This document shows positions 25,701 to 34,427 of a DNA stretch of 56,029 nucleotides, in pieces (position 1 is the first letter of the stretch; each line of letters starts with the position of its first letter). The DNA comes from a virus. The notes under the pieces were generated by a model. That model worked only from the letters and a program-made list of their open reading frames with translations. It made no database searches and was not told the origin of the DNA. Location: IMG/VR virus record IMGVR_UViG_3300008108_000196, positions 1 through 56,029 of that record; one strand, given 5' to 3'. The position numbers and the translations under genes were made by a program.

Positions 25701-28700
25701 AGTTACCATCAGCTCTTACAGTAAATACATTAGATGTTTTATTTGTATAGAAATTAGCAAATATCCATCCTAATGATCCAGACTTACCAACTTCAACACC
25801 TTTTAGTAAGATATCACCAGCTTTTGGTGATTTCTGACCATATTGTACTTGCTTACCTAAACTTCCATTTGTTTGATTTGGAGTAATATTTGAAGGTAAA
25901 TTGCCATTTGTTTGGTCTGCATGAGTTCTAATGCTATAATTTTGACCAGGAATAGTTACACTTCCTCTTGGGTTAAATGCATATACACCAGCATAGATTT
26001 TATTCTTATGAAGTGTAATGTTACCTTCAGATTCGATGGTGCTTAAAGCAAATGTAGCACTATCAAGTGAAGTATCTTCGCCTGAGTTTGCGTCAATATT
26101 AGAGATAACAGTTAATGCATTTGGTTCATTTGGCTCTACATTAATTGTTACTGGATTGTTGAATGTAGCATCGCCATCAACGGTAATGTCTCTTTCAAAT
26201 ACAACTGGAAGTTCAAATGTAGTAACAAGATTACCAAGATCTCCACCGTCATCATCAGAAGAAATAAGTTCAGCTCTTTCTAGGAAAGTTTCTTCGCCAG
26301 TAATGGCATTGATCTTTCTGTTACCAATGTAAAGATCTCCATTAGAGTTTAGACCAGTGTAGAATACAATACCACCATCTTCACGCTTAGATTGAGCATA
26401 GAAATCTTGAATATCAGAAAGAACAACTTCTTGACGTAGTGGGAAACCAGTTGAGTAGTTACCAGGACCGAAACCAAGATATTCAAACGTGTGGTTACCA
26501 GAACGAGCAATAGATGGACGACGAAGTTCTACATATAATCTACCTTCTGTTGGATATACTGAATTTCCAGCAATTGAAATCTTACGATCTTCAGACCCAG
26601 AGGTTGCATTACCAGATTGTGCCGAAATTAATCCAGTATAATCATAACGATCAAGTGCTGGATTATTAACTAAATCTAGAACAACTTCTTTAGTTTCACT
26701 ATTCTTATAATCATTAGTTCTTACCAAACCATGAACATAATTATCAGCAGCACAAATAGTAGCAGGAACATCTGTTAATGTGGTGTCTCTAGAACCATCT
26801 GGTCTAATTTGGAACCATAATGGATCATTTTTGTAATCAAGTGGATATAGTTGTGAAATTGGTTGAGAGAACTTAAAGTTTCTGAAGTTTGTACCAACAC
26901 CAGCTCCAACTGGGAATGGAGAAACATTACCCTTAACACAAGTTAAATAGTAAACACCTTCCTGTTGATTTGGAATTCTTCTTTGAATTTCATTGATATC
27001 AAAGATATAGAATGAATCTTCAATTTCTCCAGAATCTTCAACAGAAATAACTCTATACTGAGTAGCATCGTCATCCTCAATAATATCACCAGGGGTTACA
27101 GTTAAGACATTAGCATCTTTGTTGCTGTATAAGTAATCAGCTTTTTCTGACTTACTCTTAGATTCATTTGGACTACCAACACTATTTGGCTTTTTGATTA
27201 GCTTGGCATAAATCTGCACTGGTTGATTTTGATTATCAAGCACAGGATCATTATTTACATCAAGTAGTGGTTGATAGAATACGGTATCAATTAATGGATT
27301 GTAATTGATAGAACCAGTTACAGCTCTTAAAATTAAATAATGCTCATTTGTTTCAGGAACATTGAAGTATGCCTGAATTGTAGCAGATCCAGAAGAGTTT
27401 CCATTCCAAATAATGGTATTGAATCCTTCAGTAGCTCTAAATGTACCTTCTTGTGGTGCTTCGATTTTAACTGTTACGAAAGTTTCATTTTTTAAGGCAT
27501 CATTAGTAATCGTATGATCAAATACAGTTAATTCTAATAAATTATCACCATTTACATTTACTTGTCTAGCAGACTGAATACTAAATGAAACTTTACTAGA
27601 AGTTTTGTCACTAGATACAATTTTTACACTATTAACATTATATGGATCATAAGAGAAGTTTGGATCTAATTGACTCTTTGGTAATCCAAGCTGTTGTGCA
27701 ATAGTTCCACCAGCTTCTGTTGGAAGTTGAATTTCAAAATAAGCAAGATCTGGGGAGCCAGAAGATACTGGACTTAAAACAATACGCTGAGGAAGAAGTT
27801 TTCTTGTTGTATCAGTTCTTGCTTTTAGTACAAATCCATTTAATGGATCACGAACACCATCAGCATATTGTGGAATTACATAACGTAAACGATAAATTCT
27901 ATCTTCTTTTTCTCTATTATCGACAAGACGTGTGAAGAAAGTATTTTTACTTCTACTATCTTTTAATGTATCACCAAGCTCTTGGAATCTAGCAATAATA
28001 TTATTAGTACTTGATGTTTCATCTAATACATTAACATACCATTGTCCAGTTGAAGTGTCGTCATTTTGAAGTGCTGCATCAAATCTTACTGGGCTTTCTC
28101 TCTTGTCGGAGAATACATAGAAATTTTGTCCAAATCCTGGAGTAAATGTAATTCTTGGTGTTCCAGCAATAGCTTGAGCAGCAGTTTCAAATACAGCAAA
28201 AGTCTTATTAGTTACATATCTAACGTAGTAATATCTATTAGGATCTACCTCAGCATTCGTTCCTCCAGAAGAGATTTGAGGAAGTTCCGACTCATTGGGA
28301 TCTCCGAAAGTTCTAAAGAATACTTTATGAACTGTGTTTATAGATCCTGGAACATCAAAGATATGTGGAACATCGGTTTGGATTACATCAGTTTGACCAG
28401 TTGCAAAATTACACAAATATTGATGTAGATCATAACTGTCATCTAATACATATTGTTGCAATTCAATCTGAACATCTGGATCAATTGCATCAGTTTCAGA
28501 TGAATAGATGTAAATACCAGCAGCAGCATTTTCTTTAGTAGATGCAAGCATCAAACGAGTTGAAGCATCTGCAGTGAAAATATCTTGATACTTAGCAGAA
28601 TTTGAATAGTCTTCTGGGGTTGTTTTTCTACCAGGAGCAATTACATAATAAATTGTATTTGTTTCAAATCCTCTGGGAAGTCTAATAACTCTCTTGTCAG

Positions 28701-31700
28701 GATTTGTACCCTCTCTTGCCTTAGGAACGAGACGAACTGGAGTTCCAGTTTCAAAATTATGAGGGTTAGAAGAACCTTGACCAGTATTTACGGTAAAGAT
28801 GGTTGATCTTGCGGCAAGGTTTGCTGTATCAAGAACAGGCTCTACTCTAGTAATATTAGTAAATGTAGGAGCAGTTCTAACAATACCGATTAAATCACCT
28901 GGATCTGCTTCTGTACCAATAGCATTCGTAATAATTGCCATTAGTGTAGTAATAGCACTAGCTACATCAGCACAAGCTGGTGTTACTAAATTACCATTTC
29001 CATCATACTCAAGTAGTACACTATTATCAATAGTTTGGGTTAAACCATGAGATCCTTGTATATTGATTGTTTCATTTCTCATGGCTTGGATAGCCATATT
29101 TCTAACTTCAAGATATACTTCTACTGATTGTTCTCTTTCTCCAGATAGAAGATTTGGTTGTTCTACATAAATTTTTGCAGCATCATAAATTCTATTATTG
29201 CTACCATATTTTACGTTAAATGCTAAAGCATCGATAATTTGTAATACATCATCAATACAATTTTGATTACCACCAGGAACAGAGAATCCTGGATTTGCTG
29301 CTAACATTCTAGCAACTGCTTCATTAGCAATTAAATTCTTGTTGGCTAAAATAAGATTTGATGCGTCTACCCATCTACCACCAACTGGAGTAAGTCCCTG
29401 ACTTAAAATTAGAGAAATATTAGTAAAATAGCCAATAATAGTAGTAGCAACTCCACTGCACTCTGGATATCCATCAGGATCACTAATTTCCCATGCTGTA
29501 GCATCTTGAATTACTGTTGGATCACGCTTAGCATTTACTGATGACCAAACACCAGAAAGAAGATTTTCGTTATCAGTTAAACTTGCTGTTTTAGGAAGTT
29601 CAAAGTAAATATATGCAGATCCAGTAGAAATATTAGCTGTTACCGTAGTTCCTGTATTCAAATAGCTTCCTTGAACACCTAATTCAATTCTTGAGCTATC
29701 AATAATTCTTTTTACATAAGCACCAGATGGAATTGCAGATGTAATTGGAGTTGCATTTGTGTTTAATTTACCATTAGTAAAATTGGTAGTATTATACTCA
29801 TATTGAGTAGCTTTCATACCAATAACAATACCAGTAGTATCTCCAATATCAACAATAGCAGAGCCAGCAATAGTAGTGCAATTACGGATGAGATAATCAA
29901 AGTTTCTCATCGCAGAAATGCACAAATTCTTAACATAATCGTATGCTTCTAACGATTCATTAAGTTCATTTTGAATATATGCAAGCTGACCACCAACATA
30001 ATAACCTTCCGCTGCTTGAATTGTATTAATATTTCCACCTAATCTTAGGTCAGAAACTACAGCATCAACAAAATAACCAATATCTCTTTCACACTTTGAA
30101 ATAGTAATATTAGTATTTGTTAAAAGATCTGGATATTTTGCTGTAATATATCCATATGCTTCTTTTTGAATAAATGCCTTATTATCTTCAATTAAATTAG
30201 CAGCATCTTGTGCTAAATTGTTGATAACAATACCATCTGGGTTTAATGTTTGTAAAGCAACTGTATAACGCTTAAATCCAGATGGAGAAACAGTGCTTTC
30301 AAATGGAATAGTCGTTCCTACACTTGATTTAATTTTTACAAATAACTTTTCATTAGTTTTAGCACCCAATCTATAACCATTAATAGATGTAGCTGGCTTT
30401 AAGAAAGGATTATATGCTTCGTCTGTGCCGTAGTATAATTTTGTCTTATTTGAAGGGTCTTTGGTTGGTTGAATAGCAATAGAATAATACTTTTGATCTT
30501 CTTGATTGAAAGCACTATCATCAATTTCCTTGACAGGAATAATATCAGTAATATAACCACCTTTATCTTGGTTAAAAGCAAATCCTTTATGACCAATAGC
30601 GTGTAGAGAAGTGTTACCGAAGTTTGAGTTAGAGTTGGTGATGGACATGTCACCACCAGACTCCATCAAGAAGTGATCAAAGAATCCAACAGCGAAGACC
30701 GAAACGCACTGAATGAATGCATCATTAGAAGCACGAATGTGGAAGTTTCTCCAGTCATCCTTCCAATAAGCATCGCCCTTGGTGTGATAAGGAACAGTAG
30801 CAAAAGCATCAGTTAGTGATGCTTGGTTCCATGTGTTGCTAAATTCGTCGTAACGGATGAAAGCACGGTCATCTTTCTGCAGAGAAACACCAGTATACTG
30901 TGCAACAACCATCGAACGGAAACCAGTTGCCTTAGCACCATCTGCCCACATGCCACAGAGACCCCAGGTGGATCTGATTGAGCAGTTGAAGACATATGGT
31001 GATGCAGATTCTACAGAGTCAATTTCTGCTTGTGCTCTACAGTTGACACTTAATGCTGGGGTTGATCCAGCATCATATCCTTCAGCATTAATTTCAAGAC
31101 CAAGAATAGTAGGAGTTGCTTCTACCTCGTAACGGAATTTCTTTGGATCTGTATCATCAACTGCAGCAACCTTAAAAGTTCCATTTAAAAGATCGCTTAT
31201 TTGAGTATCAATAATTGCAATAGATTGGCCCACAAAATATCCGTGAGGAATTTTTGTGGTAGCTTCAATAAGAGTTTTATCTCTTCCACCAGATTGTGAT
31301 TGTGAAACAAGACGTAGATTTACAATGCTTCTGGTATCAGAAAGAGGTCCAACAATTCTATTTTCTTGAGGAAGTGCTTCAAAATCGCCATTATCAATTG
31401 TTGGCTGGAATAGAGAGAACGCCTTACCAACTTTCTGGTAATACTTTTCAAGTTCAAAGTCCTCCGCATATTCCATAATTGTAATCTTATGGTGCGAATA
31501 CTCAGGAATCGCTAGCTGACTATTGTTACCCTTCTGGAAATATACTTTACCAACTCTATCATTTGCATCATATAGAGGTGAATTTTCTGATAGATCACCA
31601 TCTTTGATAGTAAACTGCCAAATATAGCAACCACCAGTTAGATTAAAGATTGATGTTCTTCCTTGTGTTCCGTCAGCAGGATCTGGAACATAAAGAGGAC

Positions 31701-33222
31701 GTACAATAGTTCTACGAAGGTCATAACCAACGAGTGAACAGCCTCTAGGTACGATAGCACCACCCGTAGAAGCATTGAACTTATATAGTACGTTATCTGG
31801 GTTGGAAAGATCCAATACTGATTGATCATTCCATTCTTGCTTTGCCTGATCAAAATAGAATACAGGAATATCACCACTAATTTCTAGATCAGCAAGACCA
31901 TCTAAATTACCATCTTCAATTGAAGAAGTAATAATGTTAACTAGAGTTGCAATAGATGCTTGTACATCAACACAAGTTGCTGGATTTCCTGATGGTAGAT
32001 TTGGAATTGCAGCACCACCAGCAGAATAATCAGCTGGACCTTCAGATAATGTTAAATCTTTAACATATAGCTGATTTGTTACTGCCTTCTGCATCATTAG
32101 CTTGGCAGAATTAAATGCAATAACGGATTGAGTTACTTCACCAACTAATCCATTGGAAATTGGAGTACCATTTGCATTAAAATATGCTTTAGTTGCAGCA
32201 ATGACACTAGCATTACCACCATTACCGATATCAGAAGCAACAGCATCTACAATATAGCCAATATCACGCTTACACTTAGACATTCCAGCACCAGCTTCTG
32301 GAACTGTTTCTGGTGCTTCTGTATCAAGATCATCGATATTACCCTGAGTAACATATGAAGTTACTAAAATTTTAAGGGTATCAATAGCTGTTTGAACGTT
32401 ACCACAAACTCCTGGATTTGTATTCGATCCATATGAAGGATCTGGAGTAATAGTAAGATCCTTATAAACTAGTTGATTAGCAACTGCTTGCTTCATCAAA
32501 GCAGATGCTTTAGTAAATGCAGTATTGGATTCTACCTCTTCTCCTTCAAGAGTGTTAGATTTCCAAGTGTTGCCAGAGAAGTAATTTTGTAGGAATTTTC
32601 TGGTGTACTTATTAGCACCACCAAGAGAAATATCAAGAGAAACTGCATCAATAAAGTATCCAATATCTCTTTGGCACTTTACTGGATTTGGGTTTACAAA
32701 TGTAGGATGCTGAATAGCAATTTCTGCATAAGCAGTATCAATAATTTGTTGTCTATTTTTTTGAATTAGACGATATGCATCTTTATAACGTGAAAATTCA
32801 TCAGTTACATCATCACCAGGAACAACCCAATTAGTTCCCCAGAGATCTTCACGATAATCAAGCATGATTTGAGCAAACGCTCTATCAACAATCTCATCTC
32901 TATTGGCATTGATGAGATTTCTGGCATCAAAATAACGCTGTCTATCAGAATCATCAAGGTCAACAAGACCAGGACGGTTATCAATATAGTGATCACCAGG
33001 CATCAACATGATGCTAAACTGGTCGAATCTATCGTTATCTTTACCTGGAAGATACGAGAATCTTGCTACTTCAAGAAAGGCTCTTTGAATTGTTTTAAAT
33101 GGTCTTAGAGGTGAATTACCTCTATTGTCTAGTTCGTCTGTTGCATTAAAGTCATCAGGCGAAACATATAGATATTTTCCTGTCTTACTTGAGTAAAGGT
33201 TATCAAGTCTTGTAAGAGCCAT
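22741..33222 (-). CDS. Giant fibre-like structural protein (3493 aa)
   Basis: Start MALTRLDNLYSS at 33222; the longer TTG reading to 33273 would run through the late promoter. Visible plan: N-terminal domain (about 1-170, SIMLMPGDHYI); a repeated helical unit (about 181, 314 and 1041: RDIGYFIDAV, RDIGYIVDAV, RDIGYFVDAV, then D-x-x-x-GG; a diverged copy near 1321); a beta-helix core (about 775-880, FHIRASNDAFIQ, HAIGHKGFAF); long beta regions; C-terminal short repeats of type FVVDSATGKTYIFGNL (about 3175-3300); and a Trp-rich end (GWWLMEI). Proteins of this size in T4-like cyanophages are virion fibre or whisker parts; the exact location is unknown. Confidence 0.8.
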   Translation of the reverse strand: MALTRLDNLYSSKTGKYLYVSPDDFNATDELDNRGNSPLRPFKTIQRAFLEVARFSYLPGKDNDRFDQFSIMLMPGDHYIDNRPGLVDLDDSDRQRYFDARNLINANRDEIVDRAFAQIMLDYREDLWGTNWVVPGDDVTDEFSRYKDAYRLIQKNRQQIIDTAYAEIAIQHPTFVNPNPVKCQRDIGYFIDAVSLDISLGGANKYTRKFLQNYFSGNTWKSNTLEGEEVESNTAFTKASALMKQAVANQLVYKDLTITPDPSYGSNTNPGVCGNVQTAIDTLKILVTSYVTQGNIDDLDTEAPETVPEAGAGMSKCKRDIGYIVDAVASDIGNGGNASVIAATKAYFNANGTPISNGLVGEVTQSVIAFNSAKLMMQKAVTNQLYVKDLTLSEGPADYSAGGAAIPNLPSGNPATCVDVQASIATLVNIITSSIEDGNLDGLADLEISGDIPVFYFDQAKQEWNDQSVLDLSNPDNVLYKFNASTGGAIVPRGCSLVGYDLRRTIVRPLYVPDPADGTQGRTSIFNLTGGCYIWQFTIKDGDLSENSPLYDANDRVGKVYFQKGNNSQLAIPEYSHHKITIMEYAEDFELEKYYQKVGKAFSLFQPTIDNGDFEALPQENRIVGPLSDTRSIVNLRLVSQSQSGGRDKTLIEATTKIPHGYFVGQSIAIIDTQISDLLNGTFKVAAVDDTDPKKFRYEVEATPTILGLEINAEGYDAGSTPALSVNCRAQAEIDSVESASPYVFNCSIRSTWGLCGMWADGAKATGFRSMVVAQYTGVSLQKDDRAFIRYDEFSNTWNQASLTDAFATVPYHTKGDAYWKDDWRNFHIRASNDAFIQCVSVFAVGFFDHFLMESGGDMSITNSNSNFGNTSLHAIGHKGFAFNQDKGGYITDIIPVKEIDDSAFNQEDQKYYSIAIQPTKDPSNKTKLYYGTDEAYNPFLKPATSINGYRLGAKTNEKLFVKIKSSVGTTIPFESTVSPSGFKRYTVALQTLNPDGIVINNLAQDAANLIEDNKAFIQKEAYGYITAKYPDLLTNTNITISKCERDIGYFVDAVVSDLRLGGNINTIQAAEGYYVGGQLAYIQNELNESLEAYDYVKNLCISAMRNFDYLIRNCTTIAGSAIVDIGDTTGIVIGMKATQYEYNTTNFTNGKLNTNATPITSAIPSGAYVKRIIDSSRIELGVQGSYLNTGTTVTANISTGSAYIYFELPKTASLTDNENLLSGVWSSVNAKRDPTVIQDATAWEISDPDGYPECSGVATTIIGYFTNISLILSQGLTPVGGRWVDASNLILANKNLIANEAVARMLAANPGFSVPGGNQNCIDDVLQIIDALAFNVKYGSNNRIYDAAKIYVEQPNLLSGEREQSVEVYLEVRNMAIQAMRNETINIQGSHGLTQTIDNSVLLEYDGNGNLVTPACADVASAITTLMAIITNAIGTEADPGDLIGIVRTAPTFTNITRVEPVLDTANLAARSTIFTVNTGQGSSNPHNFETGTPVRLVPKAREGTNPDKRVIRLPRGFETNTIYYVIAPGRKTTPEDYSNSAKYQDIFTADASTRLMLASTKENAAAGIYIYSSETDAIDPDVQIELQQYVLDDSYDLHQYLCNFATGQTDVIQTDVPHIFDVPGSINTVHKVFFRTFGDPNESELPQISSGGTNAEVDPNRYYYVRYVTNKTFAVFETAAQAIAGTPRITFTPGFGQNFYVFSDKRESPVRFDAALQNDDTSTGQWYVNVLDETSSTNNIIARFQELGDTLKDSRSKNTFFTRLVDNREKEDRIYRLRYVIPQYADGVRDPLNGFVLKARTDTTRKLLPQRIVLSPVSSGSPDLAYFEIQLPTEAGGTIAQQLGLPKSQLDPNFSYDPYNVNSVKIVSSDKTSSKVSFSIQSARQVNVNGDNLLELTVFDHTITNDALKNETFVTVKIEAPQEGTFRATEGFNTIIWNGNSSGSATIQAYFNVPETNEHYLILRAVTGSINYNPLIDTVFYQPLLDVNNDPVLDNQNQPVQIYAKLIKKPNSVGSPNESKSKSEKADYLYSNKDANVLTVTPGDIIEDDDATQYRVISVEDSGEIEDSFYIFDINEIQRRIPNQQEGVYYLTCVKGNVSPFPVGAGVGTNFRNFKFSQPISQLYPLDYKNDPLWFQIRPDGSRDTTLTDVPATICAADNYVHGLVRTNDYKNSETKEVVLDLVNNPALDRYDYTGLISAQSGNATSGSEDRKISIAGNSVYPTEGRLYVELRRPSIARSGNHTFEYLGFGPGNYSTGFPLRQEVVLSDIQDFYAQSKREDGGIVFYTGLNSNGDLYIGNRKINAITGEETFLERAELISSDDDGGDLGNLVTTFELPVVFERDITVDGDATFNNPVTINVEPNEPNALTVISNIDANSGEDTSLDSATFALSTIESEGNITLHKNKIYAGVYAFNPRGSVTIPGQNYSIRTHADQTNGNLPSNITPNQTNGSLGKQVQYGQKSPKAGDILLKGVEVGKSGSLGWIFANFYTNKTSNVFTVRADGNLSVTFTMQIGISPTDIGIAQGTEVKFTGFSGRFQPVNGVRTVSAVTATTFTINTQVIVAQSPDDPTRLDQEQTNALIEVSSVQWKEVGVLGAEALRTNTDNYGDFRLGINTFARADHIDRLNGFVSAATQPRANLDIVGTAFVSGKTLTTSPVNSFVSNPTAANRVFNNVGNAFLVGGDSVNPDSNATLRVATTNNGRVGINTNLGNLDRTFVVYGDARITDEVRLQKNLEVNGGNITTTQSSFNLAVTNATSAAAFSVARNISLGTLVSADQVITLGINPSSQQVNIGTFTPDGEFNVHSNGSKSIMNLGTSNNTSTASISVITIGGAFAKNSNSKEDGSVFNVKNRYTELDGDLSIGTGLVTGTGIARLQSNALQVEMFTVNTSRLNFATGVGRLSIGSKGGTTTINNSLVVEANTTMKGDVTHLGGLNAGQYQIRRGSFATPTSAHVRGSIDNTNIDFFSRVTIDRTIDTQGAAVWSGAEFLVDSNDPTEYYLPIGQVSTNIQFEVGAYLLIDRSVQVDQQNTIISPVGEQYSELLLVTELTNLNNVSDLPLRIKVKRARNRLDQNGNMIVDGASPSGYKYLRNDHPDNAKIIRYNLSEDVSFIDNANGLANGITGALENLSTGVFSGTIKQGDIFRLSDSELTFINQINVTSPQRFVINDGGTPSVDVFTVDSTTGDTEILGNLSVYKDIRLLGSNTENNQRLIIRDQSNNDRFVVDSATGKTYIFGNLNVGNSTNYNRLFVDSSSGDTTIRGGDLLITADNIDNTKLFLHNGTGNLTISGLFTSQTTSGENVFNTDLKVNGNNLTFNKVLNIGGEDTEVNLFKVRWIEQATNRPSGGAIDFAGQQGFFTQTGARKWQYIQAGQDVVTVQSNVNYFVSPTATTVLKLPSNPLTGDTIRVVDVGGNLTYNVSLKFRAPSGIAIQGDTTNSGGTPDPGTTYNGGELVVQTPNAGLGLVYVGPVNYDGTSTGAPASQQGWWLMEI

Positions 33223-33262
33223 AATTACCGAAACCCTGGGCTGCGTGTTTTCTTCTTGAATG

Positions 33263-33270
33263 TATTTATA
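33263..33270 (-). promoter_or_regulatory. Late promoter TATAAATA for the giant gene
   Basis: Exact T4 late consensus on the minus strand, 40 bases upstream of the ATG at 33222 and directly after the tRNA island. It marks the boundary between early-type and late-type transcription. Confidence 0.75.
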
Positions 33271-33292
33271 CAATAAAACCCCCCTTCGCCAA

Positions 33293-33364
<72 letters not shown>

Positions 33365-33370
33365 ATATAA

Positions 33371-33511
33371 TCAAAAGCTATCTTTTGATTTAATTTTAAC
33401 CCACTGCAAAAGATTCATATATTCAAAACGATTATCTTCATCTTTTTGCTCAATTAATGCCTCAAGTGCTTCGATAACCATTTCGTGATCTTTCTTTGAA
33501 AGTAACGTCAT
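33371..33511 (-). CDS. Small hypothetical protein between tRNAs (46 aa)
   Basis: Begins MTLLSKKDHEMVIEALEALI; one charged helix followed by FEYMNLLQWVKIK. It has a clear ribosome site, GAGG seven bases before the ATG. The 73-nt element copy A overlaps this leader, placing the gene directly behind a conserved sequence. Function unknown. Confidence 0.6.
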   Translation of the reverse strand: MTLLSKKDHEMVIEALEALIEQKDEDNRFEYMNLLQWVKIKSKDSF

Positions 33512-33518
33512 TTTTTTA

Positions 33519-33591
33519 CCTCAACTTTTTTGGCTATTTTTTGGCGGAGAATTTTTTCCCCGTTTCGTGGATTTAAAAGTTGAATTTGGAA
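33519..33591 (-). repeat. 73-nt repeated element, copy A
   Basis: Aligns without gaps to 52546-52618 at roughly 80% identity. Its core is a near-palindromic GGAAAAAATTCTCC followed by GCCAAAAAAT. This copy lies in the leader of the 46-residue gene, between it and tRNA-Leu(TAG). Confidence 0.7.
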
Positions 33592-33604
33592 AAACCAAAT
33601 TCAA

Positions 33605-33686
33605 TGTCGATGAGAGGACTTGAACCTCCACGTCCGAAGACACTGGAACCTAAACCCAGTGCGTCTACCAATTCCGCCACATCGAC
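33605..33686 (-). tRNA. tRNA-Leu (anticodon TAG)
   Basis: 82-nt class II tRNA with a long variable arm (TGTCTTCGGACG). Acceptor GTCGATG/CATCGAC, anticodon arm CTGGGTTTAGGTTCCAG, T-arm GGAGGTTCAAGTCCTCT. Reads CUA and other CUN codons. Confidence 0.92.
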
Positions 33687-33691
33687 TTGTT

Positions 33692-33763
33692 ACCTCTGTC
33701 TAGGAATCGAACCTAGTTTCCATGTGTGTTGTCCACCCGTCCTTACCAATAGACTACCAGAGG
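33692..33763 (-). tRNA. tRNA-like sequence with degenerate anticodon arm
   Basis: 72 nt with a good acceptor (CCTCTG/CAGAGG), a D-arm of the Glu/Asp type (GTCTATTGGTAAGGAC) and a perfect T-arm (CTAGGTTCGATTCCTAG). The middle segment (GGGTGGACAACACACAT) does not make a normal 5-bp stem with a U33 loop, so no isotype can be assigned. It is either a decayed tRNA or a tRNA mimic. Spacing within the cluster is normal. Confidence 0.5.
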
Positions 33764-33767
33764 AGAT

Positions 33768-33788
33768 GGGGTGGACAGTGCCCACCCC
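33768..33788. other. Perfect inverted repeat in tRNA cluster
   Basis: GGGGTGG, seven bases, then CCACCCC: a 7-bp GC-rich stem just upstream (minus sense) of the tRNA-like gene. There is no U-tract, so it is not a standard terminator. It could be a processing or pausing site. Confidence 0.5.
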
Positions 33789-33838
33789 GACGCTATAACG
33801 GCATTCTGGTTTATCTTTCCAGCGCATGAAATAGCGGA

Positions 33839-33912
33839 AGCCACATGTCGGACTTGAACCGACGACCTACGGTTTACAAAACCGTTGCTCTATCCAGCTG
33901 AGCTAAAGTGGC
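33839..33912 (-). tRNA. tRNA-Thr (anticodon TGT)
   Basis: 74-nt cloverleaf: acceptor GCCACTT/ATGTGGC, D-arm GCTCAGCTGGATAGAGC, anticodon arm ACGGTTTTGTAAACCGT, T-arm GTCGGTTCAAGTCCGAC. Its first ten bases also encode the end and the TAG stop of the CpeT gene. Confidence 0.93.
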
Positions 33913-34427
33913 ATTCTTGCAAATTCAAATCTACCATATTTAGAACCCCAAATTTGATGATTGTGTTCTGCACAAAATCCTTTGTCAATTACATAATAAT
34001 GAGTAGAGTTCAATTCAATTTGATTTTGAAGATAAGTATTTCTACCCATCCAATCTACATAACATTCACAACCAGTAAGACCACCTTTAAATGAATCTTG
34101 ATCTTTAGTCACAACTACGTCACAACCACTCTTTAATTTTAGCATACTTCTATTAATCTTGTCAAGGTTTTGACAATTTTTAAATTGATTCTTATCTTCA
34201 ACTTCGTAGTTAAGAATACGAATTTGATTTTCTTCTTGAATAGGTTCAAGAATAAACTGACGATAAGGAGATTTTAAATTATAGTTGTATGCTTGTTCAC
34301 CGTAGTAAAGACCATCACCAATATCAACATGAGTAATTCTGATATAAGCAAACTTACTTGGATTTTTAAAAGCCTGAAGTTTGTTTTCAAATTTGCCAAC
34401 TAAAAGTTCTTTGAATTCTTCAATCAT
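33903..34427 (-). CDS. cpeT: CpeT-like phycobiliprotein lyase (174 aa)
   Basis: Matches the CpeT/CpcT family, lyases that attach phycoerythrobilin-type chromophores to phycobiliproteins and are carried by many cyanophages as auxiliary metabolic genes. Visible family pattern: FENKLQAF near the start, GLYYGEQAYNY, SPYRQFIL, SGCDVVV, GGLTGCECYVDW and a C-terminal HNHQIWGSKYGRFEF. Expected to act in the host cytosol on antenna proteins. The start at 34427 overlaps the upstream stop; the end overlaps tRNA-Thr by 10 bases. Transcribed behind a late-type motif at 34713, so probably late. Confidence 0.88.
   Translation of the reverse strand: MIEEFKELLVGKFENKLQAFKNPSKFAYIRITHVDIGDGLYYGEQAYNYNLKSPYRQFILEPIQEENQIRILNYEVEDKNQFKNCQNLDKINRSMLKLKSGCDVVVTKDQDSFKGGLTGCECYVDWMGRNTYLQNQIELNSTHYYVIDKGFCAEHNHQIWGSKYGRFEFARMPL

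Noticed and set aside
30399-30656. Minus-strand frame inside the giant gene
   Set aside because: Overlaps the giant coding frame completely and has no ribosome site or domain; treated as a shadow frame.
33223-33273. 17-residue N-terminal extension of the giant protein
   Set aside because: It starts with TTG and passes through the TATAAATA late promoter; the ATG at 33222 gives the MALTRLDNL start and lies after the promoter.
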